NCBI GenBank assembly: GCA_948470005.1
Contig: CAOKNI010000001.1
Coordinates: 25,320-89,319, forward strand
Length of the DNA: 64,000 nucleotides
Direction: 5' to 3'
Source: an uncultured Mycoplasmatota bacterium
GTDB taxonomy: Bacteria > Bacillota_I > Bacilli_A > RF39 > UBA660
Each line of letters opens with the position of its first letter. Positions within the stretch are counted from its first letter, which is position 1. This document shows positions 25,495 through 34,962 of the stretch, one piece after another. The notes beneath the pieces are model-generated. The model was given only the letters and a program-made list of their open reading frames with translations. It was not told where the DNA came from and did not search any database. Made by a program: the position numbers and the translations under genes.

Positions 25495-27792
25495 ATGGAC
25501 CAGTTATTACCTGTCATGCTTCTTAAAGGATTAATCTTACTACCTAATCAAGAAGTAAAACTTGAACTTAATAATAATTTGAGTAAAGATATTACCACTT
25601 TATCGTCTAAAAATTATAATCGGCATCTTCTTGTTATTACCCCTAAAAACCAAGTTGAAGAAACACCTGAAGTAAATGATCTTCCCACTGTTGGGGTTGT
25701 CGGTAAAATTAAAAGTCGCATTGAGCTCCCAAATGGGAATGTCCGCGTGACAATTAAAGGTATTGATCGCGTAAAAATTTTAAATTTCCAAAATAATGTC
25801 GAAAATAATGATATTCTAGAAGCTCATGTTGCTAAAATAGACTTACCAAATCTTGATGAAGTTGAAAAAAAAGCAACGATAAAAAAATTAAATGAACTAG
25901 TAAACGAATATGTTTCTAGTTGTCCGCATATTTCTAATAGCATTTTAAATTCGATTAAAGTAATAGATAATTTATCGCGCATGACTGATACTATATGTAC
26001 TTTTATTCCTTTAACATTTACGAAAAAACTGGAATATATCGAAGAGATAAACCCTTTATATCGGGCGAGAATGCTTTTTAAAGATATTAAAATTGAGTTA
26101 GAAGTTTTAAAATTAGACGAAAAAATTGAATCTGAACTCCAAAATAGTTTAGAAGCCAACCAAAAAGAGTTTATTTTAAAAGAAAAAATTCGCATTATTG
26201 AAAAAGAACTTGATACACCTAAAAATGAAAATTCTAATAACTATCGTGCCAAACTAGACAAGTTAAAATTGCCTAAAAACACTCACAAAAAAGTAATAGA
26301 CGAAATAAAAAGACTTGAATATACCAGCGATATTTCTCCAGAAAATGCAATGATTAGGAATTATTTAGATTGGATTTTAGCTCTACCCTGGAATAAAGAA
26401 AATTTTGAAAACAACAATCTTGAAGATATTAAAGAAAGTCTTGATAAAGCTCATTTTGGTTTAGAAGAAATAAAGGAGCGCATCCTAGAATATGTTGCGC
26501 TTAAAAGTAATAATCAAGATCTTAAAAGTCCTATTATTTGTTTAGTTGGTCCACCAGGTGTCGGAAAAACTAGCATTGCTAGAAGTATAGCTGCTGCGTT
26601 AAACAGAAAATTCTATAAAATAAGTGTGGGGGGCTTAAATGATTCTTCAGAACTGGTTGGCCACAGACGTACCTACATGGGCTCTAGTCCTGGTAAAATT
26701 ATTCAAGGATTAAAAAAATGTGATAGTAAAAACCCTTTATTTTTGATTGATGAAATTGACAAAATAACTATCAATTATAAAGATGATCCAACTGGTGTTT
26801 TACTAGATATTTTAGATAGAGAGCAAAATAATGAATTCGTCGATAACTATATTGAAGAAGCTTTCGACTTATCAAAAGTATTTTTCATATTAACTGCGAA
26901 TAACATTGACAATATTCCTGAACCATTAAAAGACCGTTTAGAGATAATTTCCGTTTCTAGTTATACAGCTTATGAAAAAATTGATATTGCTAAAAAATAT
27001 TTAATTCCTAAAATATTAGAAGAAAATAAAATTGATAACAAAATTATTTCTATTACTGATGATATGCTAGAGTTCTTAATTGATGCTTATACTAACGAAG
27101 CTGGCGTTCGGGAATTATTTCGAGCTTTAGAAAAAATAATTCGTAAATTAGTCGTTTTAGGTCGAATTAATGACCGAACTAAAATAAGCAAAGTAAGACT
27201 TAAAGACTACTTAGGAATACCTAAATATGTAAAATTAGAAAATAAAAAGCACGAATTTATTGGCCGTGTTAATGCTTTAGGCGTAAATTCTAAAGGCGGA
27301 ATTGTCCTACCAGTTGAATCATGTATTTTTGAGGGTAAGGGCAATTTTACCATTACGGGTATGCTTGGAAAAACTATGGAAGAATCAACTAATGTTGCTC
27401 TAAGCTTTATTAAATCAAATTTAAGTAAATTTTCTTTAAATGATGTTTTCTTTAATATTAAAGATATTCATATCCACTTTTTAGAAGGGGCTATGAAAAA
27501 AGATGGTCCTAGTGCTGGTGTTGCTATAACGACAAGCATTTTAAGTTTAATATCTAATAAGAAAATCAGCAATAGTATTGCTTTTACTGGTGAAATATCT
27601 TTAAATGGCGATATTCTAAAAGTAGGGGGTATCAAAGAAAAGATTATTGGAGCTTACAATAACAATATCAAAACTATTTACCTTCCTGCTTCTAATGAGT
27701 TAGACTTAGAAGAAATCCCTTTGGAAATTAAAGAAAATATTGATATTAAGTTAATTAAAAACTATTTTGAAATATTTGAAGAATTATTTTAG
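25495..27792 (+). CDS. lon: ATP-dependent protease Lon
   Basis: 765 residues. N-terminal LON substrate-binding domain (~1-200), coiled coil, AAA+ module with Walker A GPPGVGKTS near residue 350 and Walker B FLIDEIDK near 416, and a C-terminal protease domain with catalytic Ser in KKDGPSAGVA near residue 672 and Lys in GGIKEKIIGAY near 716. It degrades damaged and regulatory proteins in the cytoplasm. Monocistronic by its terminator. Confidence 0.96.
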   Translation: MDQLLPVMLLKGLILLPNQEVKLELNNNLSKDITTLSSKNYNRHLLVITPKNQVEETPEVNDLPTVGVVGKIKSRIELPNGNVRVTIKGIDRVKILNFQNNVENNDILEAHVAKIDLPNLDEVEKKATIKKLNELVNEYVSSCPHISNSILNSIKVIDNLSRMTDTICTFIPLTFTKKLEYIEEINPLYRARMLFKDIKIELEVLKLDEKIESELQNSLEANQKEFILKEKIRIIEKELDTPKNENSNNYRAKLDKLKLPKNTHKKVIDEIKRLEYTSDISPENAMIRNYLDWILALPWNKENFENNNLEDIKESLDKAHFGLEEIKERILEYVALKSNNQDLKSPIICLVGPPGVGKTSIARSIAAALNRKFYKISVGGLNDSSELVGHRRTYMGSSPGKIIQGLKKCDSKNPLFLIDEIDKITINYKDDPTGVLLDILDREQNNEFVDNYIEEAFDLSKVFFILTANNIDNIPEPLKDRLEIISVSSYTAYEKIDIAKKYLIPKILEENKIDNKIISITDDMLEFLIDAYTNEAGVRELFRALEKIIRKLVVLGRINDRTKISKVRLKDYLGIPKYVKLENKKHEFIGRVNALGVNSKGGIVLPVESCIFEGKGNFTITGMLGKTMEESTNVALSFIKSNLSKFSLNDVFFNIKDIHIHFLEGAMKKDGPSAGVAITTSILSLISNKKISNSIAFTGEISLNGDILKVGGIKEKIIGAYNNNIKTIYLPASNELDLEEIPLEIKENIDIKLIKNYFEIFEELF

Positions 27793-27839
27793 GATATTAT
27801 GAATACAAAATTATTCTTTAAGAAAACATAATAAATTAG

Positions 27840-27872
27840 AAATTTGGTTTTATAGTAAGCCAAATTTTTCTT
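27840..27872 (+). terminator. lon terminator
   Basis: AAATTTGG and CCAAATTT arms around a 12-base loop, followed by T. Confidence 0.75.
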
Positions 27873-27954
27873 TGTCTAATTATGCCAAAAAATGTACAAT
27901 TTATTTCTAAATATTTCAAATAATGCTATAATTTTTATATATGGAAGTGATTAT

Positions 27955-29319
27955 ATGAAAATAAAAGAAAGTCTTGGTATTAGTAATGCTAAACTACTGC
28001 TTGGTAATTTAGAAGACGAAATAACAAATATTTCAAAAGATACTAGGACTATAAAAGAAAATGATACTTATTTGGGTATCAAAGGCCTTAATTTTGATGG
28101 TAATTTATTTTATAAGGAAGCCTTAAAAAAAGGAGCTAAAACCGTTATTGTATCAGGAGTTACAATTGACGATGATACTTTAAATGAATATCAAAATCGT
28201 AATTTTATTATTTGTGATGATACTATCGAGTTTTTAATGCTACTTGCCACTAAAAAAAGAGAGCTGTTAAACATACCTATTATTGCTGTTACAGGTAGTG
28301 TCGGAAAAACTAGTACTCGGAATATTATTGCAAGTGTTCTATCTAGCAAATATAAAGTCTTAAAAACGGCAGGTAACTTAAACACTAATATCGGCTTAGC
28401 CTTAACTATTTTATCCCAAAAGGATGAAGAAATTATCGTTTTAGAAATGGGCATGAACCAATTTGGAGAAATATCTGTTTTAACTAGTATTGCCAAACCT
28501 GATATTGCTGTTATAACTAATATTGGCACAGCTCATATTGGAAATTTGGGAAGCAGAGAAAACATTTTAAAAGCCAAACTTGAAATATTAGAAGGATTAA
28601 AAGGGACTCTAATTATTAATAATGATAATGATTTATTACACGATTGGTATGAAAAAGCGAGTATACCTAATCCTATAATTACAATTGGCCTTGAAAATAC
28701 TAGCGATTATGAAGCAAAATCTATTAAGTATTACAAAAATGGTAGTAGTTTTACCATTGAAAATGAAAAAATAAATATTAATGTTATTGGCCGCCATTTT
28801 ATTTATAACTCTCTAATCGCTTATGTAATTGGAAAAATGTATAACATAAAAACAGAAGATATAGCCTCTAAATTAAAAAGTATACCTTTAGAAAAAGACC
28901 GTATGGAATTAATAAATAATGCAAATTATACTATTATCAACGATACTTATAATGCGAGCTTTGATTCTGTTTATTATGCTCTTCAGGTATTAAACCATTT
29001 TAAAGGTCGTAAAATTGCAGTTTTAGGAGACATTCTAGAACTCGGAGAATATGGGTCGGAAATTCATGCTAATATTGGAAAGTTAATTATTGATAACAAG
29101 ATAGATATTTTAGTTACTGTTGGTTCTTTATCTGAAAATATTAATAAAAAAGCGTTAGAATTGAGTTTTGATTCTAAAAATTCCTACCATTTTACAAGTA
29201 ATAAAGAAGCAATCACCCTCATAAATAATATTAAAAAGAAAAATGATGTCATTTTAGTTAAAGCTAGCAATTCCATGAAGTTTAACCAAATCGTAAATGA
29301 CATAAAAGGAGATAATTAA
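27955..29319 (+). CDS. murF: UDP-N-acetylmuramoyl-tripeptide--D-alanyl-D-alanine ligase
   Basis: 454 residues from the ATG at 27955, which follows GGAAGTGAT; the frame is open to 27892 but without an RBS. Mur ligase order: N-terminal UMAG-binding domain (SKDTRTIKENDTYLGIKG), ATP loop AVTGSVGKTSTRN near residue 113, and C-terminal domain with INDTYNASFDS and GDILELGEYG. It adds D-Ala-D-Ala to the UDP-MurNAc-tripeptide, and the enzyme that makes the dipeptide (ddl) is encoded directly after, sharing one base (TAATG). Confidence 0.95.
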   Translation: MKIKESLGISNAKLLLGNLEDEITNISKDTRTIKENDTYLGIKGLNFDGNLFYKEALKKGAKTVIVSGVTIDDDTLNEYQNRNFIICDDTIEFLMLLATKKRELLNIPIIAVTGSVGKTSTRNIIASVLSSKYKVLKTAGNLNTNIGLALTILSQKDEEIIVLEMGMNQFGEISVLTSIAKPDIAVITNIGTAHIGNLGSRENILKAKLEILEGLKGTLIINNDNDLLHDWYEKASIPNPIITIGLENTSDYEAKSIKYYKNGSSFTIENEKININVIGRHFIYNSLIAYVIGKMYNIKTEDIASKLKSIPLEKDRMELINNANYTIINDTYNASFDSVYYALQVLNHFKGRKIAVLGDILELGEYGSEIHANIGKLIIDNKIDILVTVGSLSENINKKALELSFDSKNSYHFTSNKEAITLINNIKKKNDVILVKASNSMKFNQIVNDIKGDN

Positions 29320-30356
29320 TGAATATAGCAGTTATTTTTGGAAGTTCTTCCAATGAACATGAGGTATCAGTTGTATCTACTGCCTCAATTATTAAAAATC
29401 TGGATAAAAATAAATATAATATTACCCCTATATATTTAGATAAAACCAATAATTTTTATAAATGGCTTGAAGATATAAATAATATTGAACCTTTAGCAAT
29501 TGGGATTTTACCTACCAATCTAGATCCTATTTCTAATCCTTTTGCCTATTTAAGAGAATTCGATTTAATTTTTATGATGATTCATGGCAAAAATGGAGAG
29601 GATGGCTTGTTAAGTAGTATCTTTGATTTTCTGAATATTAAATATATTGGTAATAGTCCAAGTGCTAGTGTGATTACTATGGATAAAACATTTACAAAAG
29701 ATATTTTAGAATGCAATAATATTAAAACTGCTAAATATTTATATTTTACTAAATATAACGATTCTTATATCTATAAAGATAAAGTTTTGAACTATGAAGA
29801 GCTAGAGAGTGAAATAAATAAAACTCTAGTGTATCCTTTGTTTGTTAAACCTGCTAATAGTGGTTCTTCTATCGGTATAAGCAAAGTAAAAATTAAAGAT
29901 AATTTAAATAATGCCATAAATCTCGCCTTAAAAACTGATAATAAAATTTTAATTGAAGAAGAAGTAAGAGGTAGGGAAGTAGAATGTGGAATCTTAGAAA
30001 AAAATGGAAAACTTCTTGCCTCAAGAGTAGGTGAAGTTCTAGCTGCGGATGAGTTCTACAGTTTTGATGCTAAATATAATAATAAAGAAAGCCTTACCAT
30101 TATTCCTGCTAATTTAAATAAAGATTTAGAAATTAAAATACAAGAGTCTGCTATCAAAGTATTTAGAATTTTAAATTGTCATGGCTATAGTAGATGTGAT
30201 TTCTTCATTACCGAAAAAAATGAAGTAATTCTAAATGAAATAAATACTATTCCTGGTTTTACTGAAATAAGCATGTATCCGAAATTATTTCAAGCTAGTG
30301 GAATTACTTATCCTGAACTGCTAGATACTATTATTAATGAAAAAATGATTAGTTAA
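29319..30356 (+). CDS. ddl: D-alanine--D-alanine ligase
   Basis: 345 residues, ATP-grasp ligase. GSSSNEHEVSVVSTASI is the N-terminal signature; PLFVKPANSGSSIGISKV is the ATP/substrate loop (~residue 180); the metal site is LNEINTIPGFT near residue 310. It joins two D-alanines for peptidoglycan. Long enough to be the VanA-like (insertion-containing) D-Ala ligase type common in Firmicutes. Operon partner of murF. Confidence 0.95.
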   Translation: MNIAVIFGSSSNEHEVSVVSTASIIKNLDKNKYNITPIYLDKTNNFYKWLEDINNIEPLAIGILPTNLDPISNPFAYLREFDLIFMMIHGKNGEDGLLSSIFDFLNIKYIGNSPSASVITMDKTFTKDILECNNIKTAKYLYFTKYNDSYIYKDKVLNYEELESEINKTLVYPLFVKPANSGSSIGISKVKIKDNLNNAINLALKTDNKILIEEEVRGREVECGILEKNGKLLASRVGEVLAADEFYSFDAKYNNKESLTIIPANLNKDLEIKIQESAIKVFRILNCHGYSRCDFFITEKNEVILNEINTIPGFTEISMYPKLFQASGITYPELLDTIINEKMIS

Positions 30357-30390
30357 AAAGCGTTGTCGAATTTTGTCGAACGCTTTTTCT
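30355..30390 (+). terminator. ddl terminator
   Basis: AAAAAGCGTT and AACGCTTTTT arms with GTCGAATTTTGTCG between. Confidence 0.85.
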
Positions 30391-30424
30391 TGCATATTAT
30401 GAAAAATATAGTAAAATAAAAAGC

Positions 30425-30502
30425 GTAGTTCTGAACAAACTACACTCCTTAAAAAAATCAAAAAATATTTAATTTAGTAAACTTATTTATGTTCAGAACT
30501 AC
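30425..30502 (-). repeat. Long-range inverted repeat downstream of a small membrane protein gene
   Basis: GTAGTTCTGAACA (30425-30437) and TGTTCAGAACTAC (30490-30502) are exact reverse complements, 52 bases apart. On the minus strand it lies just after the stop of the 33-residue gene and ends in a T-rich run, so it may act as an unusual long-loop terminator or be a small transposable remnant. Confidence 0.55.
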
Positions 30503-30505
30503 TTT

Positions 30506-30607
30506 TTATTTAGCATTTATAGCATAAGCAACCAATGTTGCAATAACACTGGCAACCATTGCTATTAACATACACCAAGCAAATATTTGTCTTGTTCTTT
30601 TTTTCAT
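30506..30607 (-). CDS. 33-residue membrane protein, DUF4044-like
   Basis: Sequence begins MKKRTRQIFAWCMLIAMVA and forms a basic N-terminus plus one membrane span. AGATGGTGAGG lies just upstream of the ATG at 30607. Size and the KK..R...WxMLIxMV pattern resemble the DUF4044 family of tiny Bacilli proteins. Function unknown. Confidence 0.55.
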   Translation of the reverse strand: MKKRTRQIFAWCMLIAMVASVIATLVAYAINAK

Positions 30608-30689
30608 ATTCCTCACCATCTCTTACAAAATTATATATATAATTTATCATATTTTAAGTGTTTTTTCAATATAATTTATTGGTGATTCT

Positions 30690-31274
30690 ATGAACATTTT
30701 TAAAACCAGTTTCAAAAACAACCAACAAGTTTTAAAATTCCTGGGCTTAATTGCTCTTTTAGGACTTTTAATAGGTTTTTTAATATCTAAAAAGTTAGAT
30801 AATACAGGTTTAATAGCTGATCTTAAGAATTTAGATACTTATTTAAATGGTAATCATTTAAATTTTATATTGCTCCATTTTATTACTATTTCTGTTTTAT
30901 TAACTTGTTCTTTAACAGGTATTGGACTAATTATGTTTCCTTTATTTTTCTTGTTTGAAAGTGTTTCTTTAAGTTATAATGTTTTTATTTTTATGCAAGT
31001 TTATCATTTTAAAGGCTTAATATTTAGTCTATTTTTTAGCATTATCACTAAGACTGTATTTCTAATTTTATTAATAAGCATTTTTAAAAAAATTATTTTT
31101 ATATTTAGAAATATCATTAAAACATTTACTTCTAAAGAAGAAGATATTAAGTATAGTATATTTAAAAATGTTAAAACTATTTTATTATATTTTCTCTTTA
31201 TTATTATAAATGATATCCTACTGTATTTTATAGGTAGTAAATTATTATTAAAACTTACTTTTATCCTTAAATAA
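30690..31274 (+). CDS. Multi-pass membrane protein, SpoIIM-like
   Basis: 194 residues, five to six hydrophobic segments with a cytoplasmic basic N-terminus (KTSFKNNQQVLKF). The general layout resembles the stage II sporulation protein M (DUF95) family, which occurs also in non-sporulating bacteria. No sporulation genes are nearby. GGTGATTCT precedes the ATG. Confidence 0.45.
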   Translation: MNIFKTSFKNNQQVLKFLGLIALLGLLIGFLISKKLDNTGLIADLKNLDTYLNGNHLNFILLHFITISVLLTCSLTGIGLIMFPLFFLFESVSLSYNVFIFMQVYHFKGLIFSLFFSIITKTVFLILLISIFKKIIFIFRNIIKTFTSKEEDIKYSIFKNVKTILLYFLFIIINDILLYFIGSKLLLKLTFILK

Positions 31275-31317
31275 GTAGTATTTCCAATGTGTTAAAATAA
31301 ACTAGTAGGTGAAGTCA

Positions 31318-31747
31318 ATGAAAATATTAATTGTGGAAGATAGTGAATATAAACTAAATGAAGTGATAGCTATTTTAAAATTATTATGAATAACTGATTA
31401 TGATGCTGCCAAAAGTACTACTAAAGGCTTACTAGCTGTAGTTGATAGCACCCTATCATTTATTAATATCTGATTTAGGCCTTCCAATACGTGATAAAGA
31501 AGAAGCAAGTAGCCCTGTAGAAGGCTTAGAAATGCTTCTATAATGGCTCTAAATGGATTTTCAATACTCACAATTATTAATTCTACATCCTCTTCGAGCT
31601 ACAGAATTAAAATCTTTAAAAGAAGAAAATTATCCTATTGTAGGGCAAGCGACTAATTATGGGGAGTTAAGAAGATTAATTGAAAATTTTCTAAACAAAA
31701 GAGAAGAAGTGCCAACTGCAAGTATAGGCACATACTCTAAAAATTGA
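31318..31747 (+). pseudogene. Response-regulator receiver-like protein, broken
   Basis: The start MKILIVEDSEYKLNEVIAIL, with AGGTGAAG RBS, is a receiver-domain N-terminus carrying the acidic pair. An in-frame TGA follows at 31387-31389 (after KLL). A frameshift near 31463 leads to LISDLGLP with the phospho-acceptor Asp, then TAA at 31541, and the final part (ELKSLKEENYPIVGQATNYG) is in a third frame. At least three lesions. No partner kinase or output domain is nearby. Confidence 0.7.
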
Positions 31748-31835
31748 ATTGTTGTAAAATTTATTTTAACTCGAGATAATCTATTTCGAGTTTTATTATT
31801 GCCTAGTTTATGATATAATCTATTCGTGATGTAAT

Positions 31836-32939
31836 ATGAAAAAAGTAATTGTTGGAATGAGTGGGGGAGTAGACTCTGCAGTCGCAGCCCTTCTTTTAAA
31901 AGAACAAGGCTATCTAGTTGAAGGTTTATTTATGCGAAACTGGGATTCTATGCTTAATAATGATACACTTGGGAACCCTAACTTTAATGAAACTATTTGC
32001 CCTCAAGAAACAGACTATAATGATGCTTTAAAAGCTTGTGAAATATTAGGAATTAAATTACACCGCGTTGATTTTATTAAAGAATATTGGGACTATGTTT
32101 TTACCTATTTTTTAGAAGAATTAAAAAGAGGGAGAACTCCTAATCCCGACTTATTATGTAATAAATTTATTAAATTTGATTTGTTTAAAAAAGAGGCTAT
32201 GCGTCTTGGCGCAGATTTTATTGCTACAGGTCATTATGCTAAGATAATTAATGGTTCTCTATATCAAGCCTTGGACAAAAATAAAGACCAATCCTATTTT
32301 CTTGCCGATATCACTAAAGAGCAATTAAAAGATGTTTTGTTCCCTTTAGGCGATTATACTAAACCTGAAGTTCGTGCTATTGCCCAAAAAAATAATTTAA
32401 ATGTTGCAACTAAAAAAGACTCTACTGGTATATGTTTTATTGGCGAAAGACATTATCAAGAGTTTATTAAAAATTATTTAAAGCCAAATCCTGGAGCTAT
32501 TATAAATGTTGAAACTCAAGAAAAAATTGGTACTCATACTGGTCTTATGAATTATACAATCGGACAAAGAAGAAATGTTGGTCTAAGCGGTCATGAGAAA
32601 AGACACTACGTATGTGGTAAAAACGTGCGCCAAAACTTATTATACGTAGCCTTTGGGGATAATGATTACTTATATAGTGATGCTTGCATTTTAGATAATA
32701 TTAACCTTTTAGAAGAGCTTCCTTCTAAATTAACTGCTAAATTTCGTTACCGAGGAGAAAGCATTCCTATCGAAATTGAATATCTTAAAGATAATGAAAT
32801 AAAAATTAATTATCCAACTCTTGCTAAATCAGTTACCCCTGGCCAAGCTTGTGTGTTTTATGATCAAGAAAAATGCCTTGGATGTGGTTTTATTAAGGAT
32901 GTTTTCAAAAAAGGGGAGAAGTTATGGTATTTATCATAA
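31836..32939 (+). CDS. mnmA: tRNA 2-thiouridylase MnmA
   Basis: 367 residues. PP-loop VGMSGGVDSAVAALLL at residues 4-19; catalytic Cys in NPDLLCNKFIKF (~residue 108) and the second Cys in DSTGICFIGER (~205); C-terminal barrels bind tRNA. It introduces s2 at U34 of Lys/Glu/Gln tRNAs, receiving sulfur from a cysteine desulfurase (not in this window). Confidence 0.96.
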   Translation: MKKVIVGMSGGVDSAVAALLLKEQGYLVEGLFMRNWDSMLNNDTLGNPNFNETICPQETDYNDALKACEILGIKLHRVDFIKEYWDYVFTYFLEELKRGRTPNPDLLCNKFIKFDLFKKEAMRLGADFIATGHYAKIINGSLYQALDKNKDQSYFLADITKEQLKDVLFPLGDYTKPEVRAIAQKNNLNVATKKDSTGICFIGERHYQEFIKNYLKPNPGAIINVETQEKIGTHTGLMNYTIGQRRNVGLSGHEKRHYVCGKNVRQNLLYVAFGDNDYLYSDACILDNINLLEELPSKLTAKFRYRGESIPIEIEYLKDNEIKINYPTLAKSVTPGQACVFYDQEKCLGCGFIKDVFKKGEKLWYLS

Positions 32940-32945
32940 CTTTTT

Positions 32946-32988
32946 ACTTAACTATTACTTGACATTTAAGTGTTAAGTACCTTATAAT
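32946..32988 (+). promoter_or_regulatory. Promoter with overlapping dyad, likely operator of the HTH gene
   Basis: TTGACA at 32959-32964 and TATAAT at 32983-32988 (18-base spacer). The arms ACTTAAC (32946-32952) and GTTAAGT (32972-32978) form a perfect dyad centred on the -35 box. Since the next gene encodes a DNA-binding protein, autorepression is a natural reading. Confidence 0.55.
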
Positions 32989-33020
32989 TAGAGTGTAAAT
33001 ATAGTAAGGAGAATAAATAA

Positions 33021-33797
33021 ATGAATAACTTAAACGAATTATTACAAGAATTAGGTATATCAAAAGTCCGCTTAGCAAAATATTTGAACGTTTCACGTCA
33101 AATGGTTTATAACTATCTTGAATTAGAAGACATTAACAAATGGCCCAAAGAAAAGAAAATATTGCTTTTAAAACTTTTAGATATTGAAGATGGCGATGAA
33201 GGAACTATTAGTAGTATTAAAATAACAACTGATTATTTAATGGCCGTGGAAAATCGTCTTAACCAAGGTGTTAAAAATTCTAGTGACATGGAAAATTATT
33301 TTGATATGAAAGGCTTAGAAAAAGAGGATCAAACGCTTATTGCTGATCTTACTTATCTTTTAAAAGAGAAATTATTGGACACTAACAAAAAGGAGGAAAA
33401 TAAAAACGCTATAACATATTTATATCATACGCTTCAGTCTATCGATAATGTCCCTGAAATTAAATATATTTTAGGATATATGTCTAAAACTACCGGTTTT
33501 ATAAATCCTGAAGAATATGTTTTTGATGAAGAACGGCAATTTATATTTGAAGGCATCCTATATTCTGCTCTAACTTTATATAATAACGGTGGAGCAAGCC
33601 GCAGTAAACTTGCTGAAAGTCATAAACGTTTTGTTCAAGAAATAGAGCAAAAGAATGAAGAAAAATTAAGTCGCACACAACAACTAAACACTATCAAAAT
33701 TCAAGCTTTAAGAGAACTAGGTTATAACCAAATAAATGAACAAAATGCCGCAGAAGTATTTGAAAAAATTGCCGAAATACAATCACGCAAAGTTTAA
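33021..33797 (+). CDS. HTH-domain DNA-binding protein of unknown regulon
   Basis: 258 residues. The N-terminal helix-turn-helix (LGISKVRLAKYLNVSRQMVYNYL, residues ~10-33) is of the Cro/XRE kind; the remaining helical domain has no family I can name and probably serves oligomerisation or sensing. Strong RBS AAGGAG. Preceded by a dyad over its own -35 box, followed 22 bases later by a membrane-anchored protein gene that may be its target or partner. Confidence 0.7.
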   Translation: MNNLNELLQELGISKVRLAKYLNVSRQMVYNYLELEDINKWPKEKKILLLKLLDIEDGDEGTISSIKITTDYLMAVENRLNQGVKNSSDMENYFDMKGLEKEDQTLIADLTYLLKEKLLDTNKKEENKNAITYLYHTLQSIDNVPEIKYILGYMSKTTGFINPEEYVFDEERQFIFEGILYSALTLYNNGGASRSKLAESHKRFVQEIEQKNEEKLSRTQQLNTIKIQALRELGYNQINEQNAAEVFEKIAEIQSRKV

Positions 33798-33819
33798 ATA
33801 AAAGGGAAGTGTAGTAAAC

Positions 33820-34623
33820 ATGAAAAAGAAAAAAATATATTTAATTACCTCACTTTTATTATTAATTATTTTAATAGGTATACTTATCACAATCGGTGAA
33901 AAAAAATACGACCCAACTAGTCCTGAAATAACCAAACTTTATGGATATTTAGGTAATATTGATATTAATAAGTGCGGTGGACTTCAAACATATACTAATA
34001 AAATTGTTAGTGCTTCTGACATTAGTATTGAAAACAAATTATGTATGGCTTATCATAATATGGAAAATAACAAAATTGAAAATAAAGAAGATAAATACAG
34101 TAATAGCAATAAAATTGGTACTAAAATCTGCCAAGTAGGAGAGAAAGTAACCTTAACAGCTAATAGCAAAGATAACACTTACTGTAGCTATAATATTATA
34201 AATCAAAATGATTTAGCAAAAACTTATCAAAATATTTACGGATTAGAAGTTGAAAAATATAATGATTTTAGTATAACTGGTACTAACACTTGTTATTTAG
34301 AAAAAAATAAATATTATTGTGGGGAAGGGGAAACTTACACCTACACTATTGGTGCTGATGCTACTATATATCGTTTAATTAGCAAAGTTATTAAAAATAA
34401 AGAGCATGATATTATCATTTATGATTATTTTCTAAAAATATCTAATAATACTTGTTATTTATCAACTAGTAATGATACTAACGAGGAATGTACTAAAGAA
34501 TTAAAAAACAACATTAATGAAATAACGGAAAAATTTGTAAAAAAATATGGAAAACTATATAAACATACTTTTAAAGTAGATAAAGACAATAACTATTATT
34601 GGTCTACTAGTGAACCAAATTAG
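33820..34623 (+). CDS. Membrane-anchored, cysteine-containing extracellular protein
   Basis: 267 residues: N-terminal basic/hydrophobic anchor (7-26), then a polar domain with about eight cysteines (KCGG, NKLCMAY, TKICQVG, NTYCSY, NTCYLE, YYCGEG, NTCYLS, EECTKE), compatible with exported disulfides. No recognised family. It follows the HTH gene by 22 bases in a probable operon. Confidence 0.6.
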   Translation: MKKKKIYLITSLLLLIILIGILITIGEKKYDPTSPEITKLYGYLGNIDINKCGGLQTYTNKIVSASDISIENKLCMAYHNMENNKIENKEDKYSNSNKIGTKICQVGEKVTLTANSKDNTYCSYNIINQNDLAKTYQNIYGLEVEKYNDFSITGTNTCYLEKNKYYCGEGETYTYTIGADATIYRLISKVIKNKEHDIIIYDYFLKISNNTCYLSTSNDTNEECTKELKNNINEITEKFVKKYGKLYKHTFKVDKDNNYYWSTSEPN

Positions 34624-34962
34624 GCCCCCTCTTCAAAAAATAATTGTTTGAGTGATAAGCTCTTTTTTTAGTATTTGCTTTAATAACCTTATTATATATA
34701 AAAATAAGATATACACGCATATTTATAACCTTATTTAATTTTATAATAAGGTTATATTAATTAATCAATATTAAACAAAGAATTTAAAAATTTTGCATTA
34801 CAAATCACACATATTCAACGCTAAGAGCTTTGATTTATATAAATTGTCATAGCATAAAAATAAAGCTATAAATACTTTATAAATTTACCAAAATTTAAGA
34901 TTTTTTACAAAAAATAGTGCTTCGCAAAATGTATATTATGTTAACTTCAGACTCAGAATTAT
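34624..34962. other. Intergenic region with repeated AACCTTATT palindromes
   Basis: No ORF with an RBS. It holds a weak terminator-like T run near 34665, then three copies of AACCTTATT: at 34684-34692 (direct), within TATAACCTTATT (34724-34735), and inverted in AATAAGGTTATA (34745-34756). The last two make a perfect 12-base inverted repeat with a 9-base loop. The rest is plain AT-rich sequence between two convergent transcription units. Confidence 0.45.

Noticed and set aside
18388..31389. In-frame TGA at a Trp-like position (Y-Y-TGA-R-G at 18388) and another in the receiver remnant (31387), suggesting Mollicutes code 4.
   Set aside because: Intact genes use TGG for Trp, and TGA is a genuine stop in rimM, murT, ezrA, rarA and the 110-residue gene, several as ATGA overlaps. 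Both TGA-containing genes also carry frameshifts, so they are pseudogenes.
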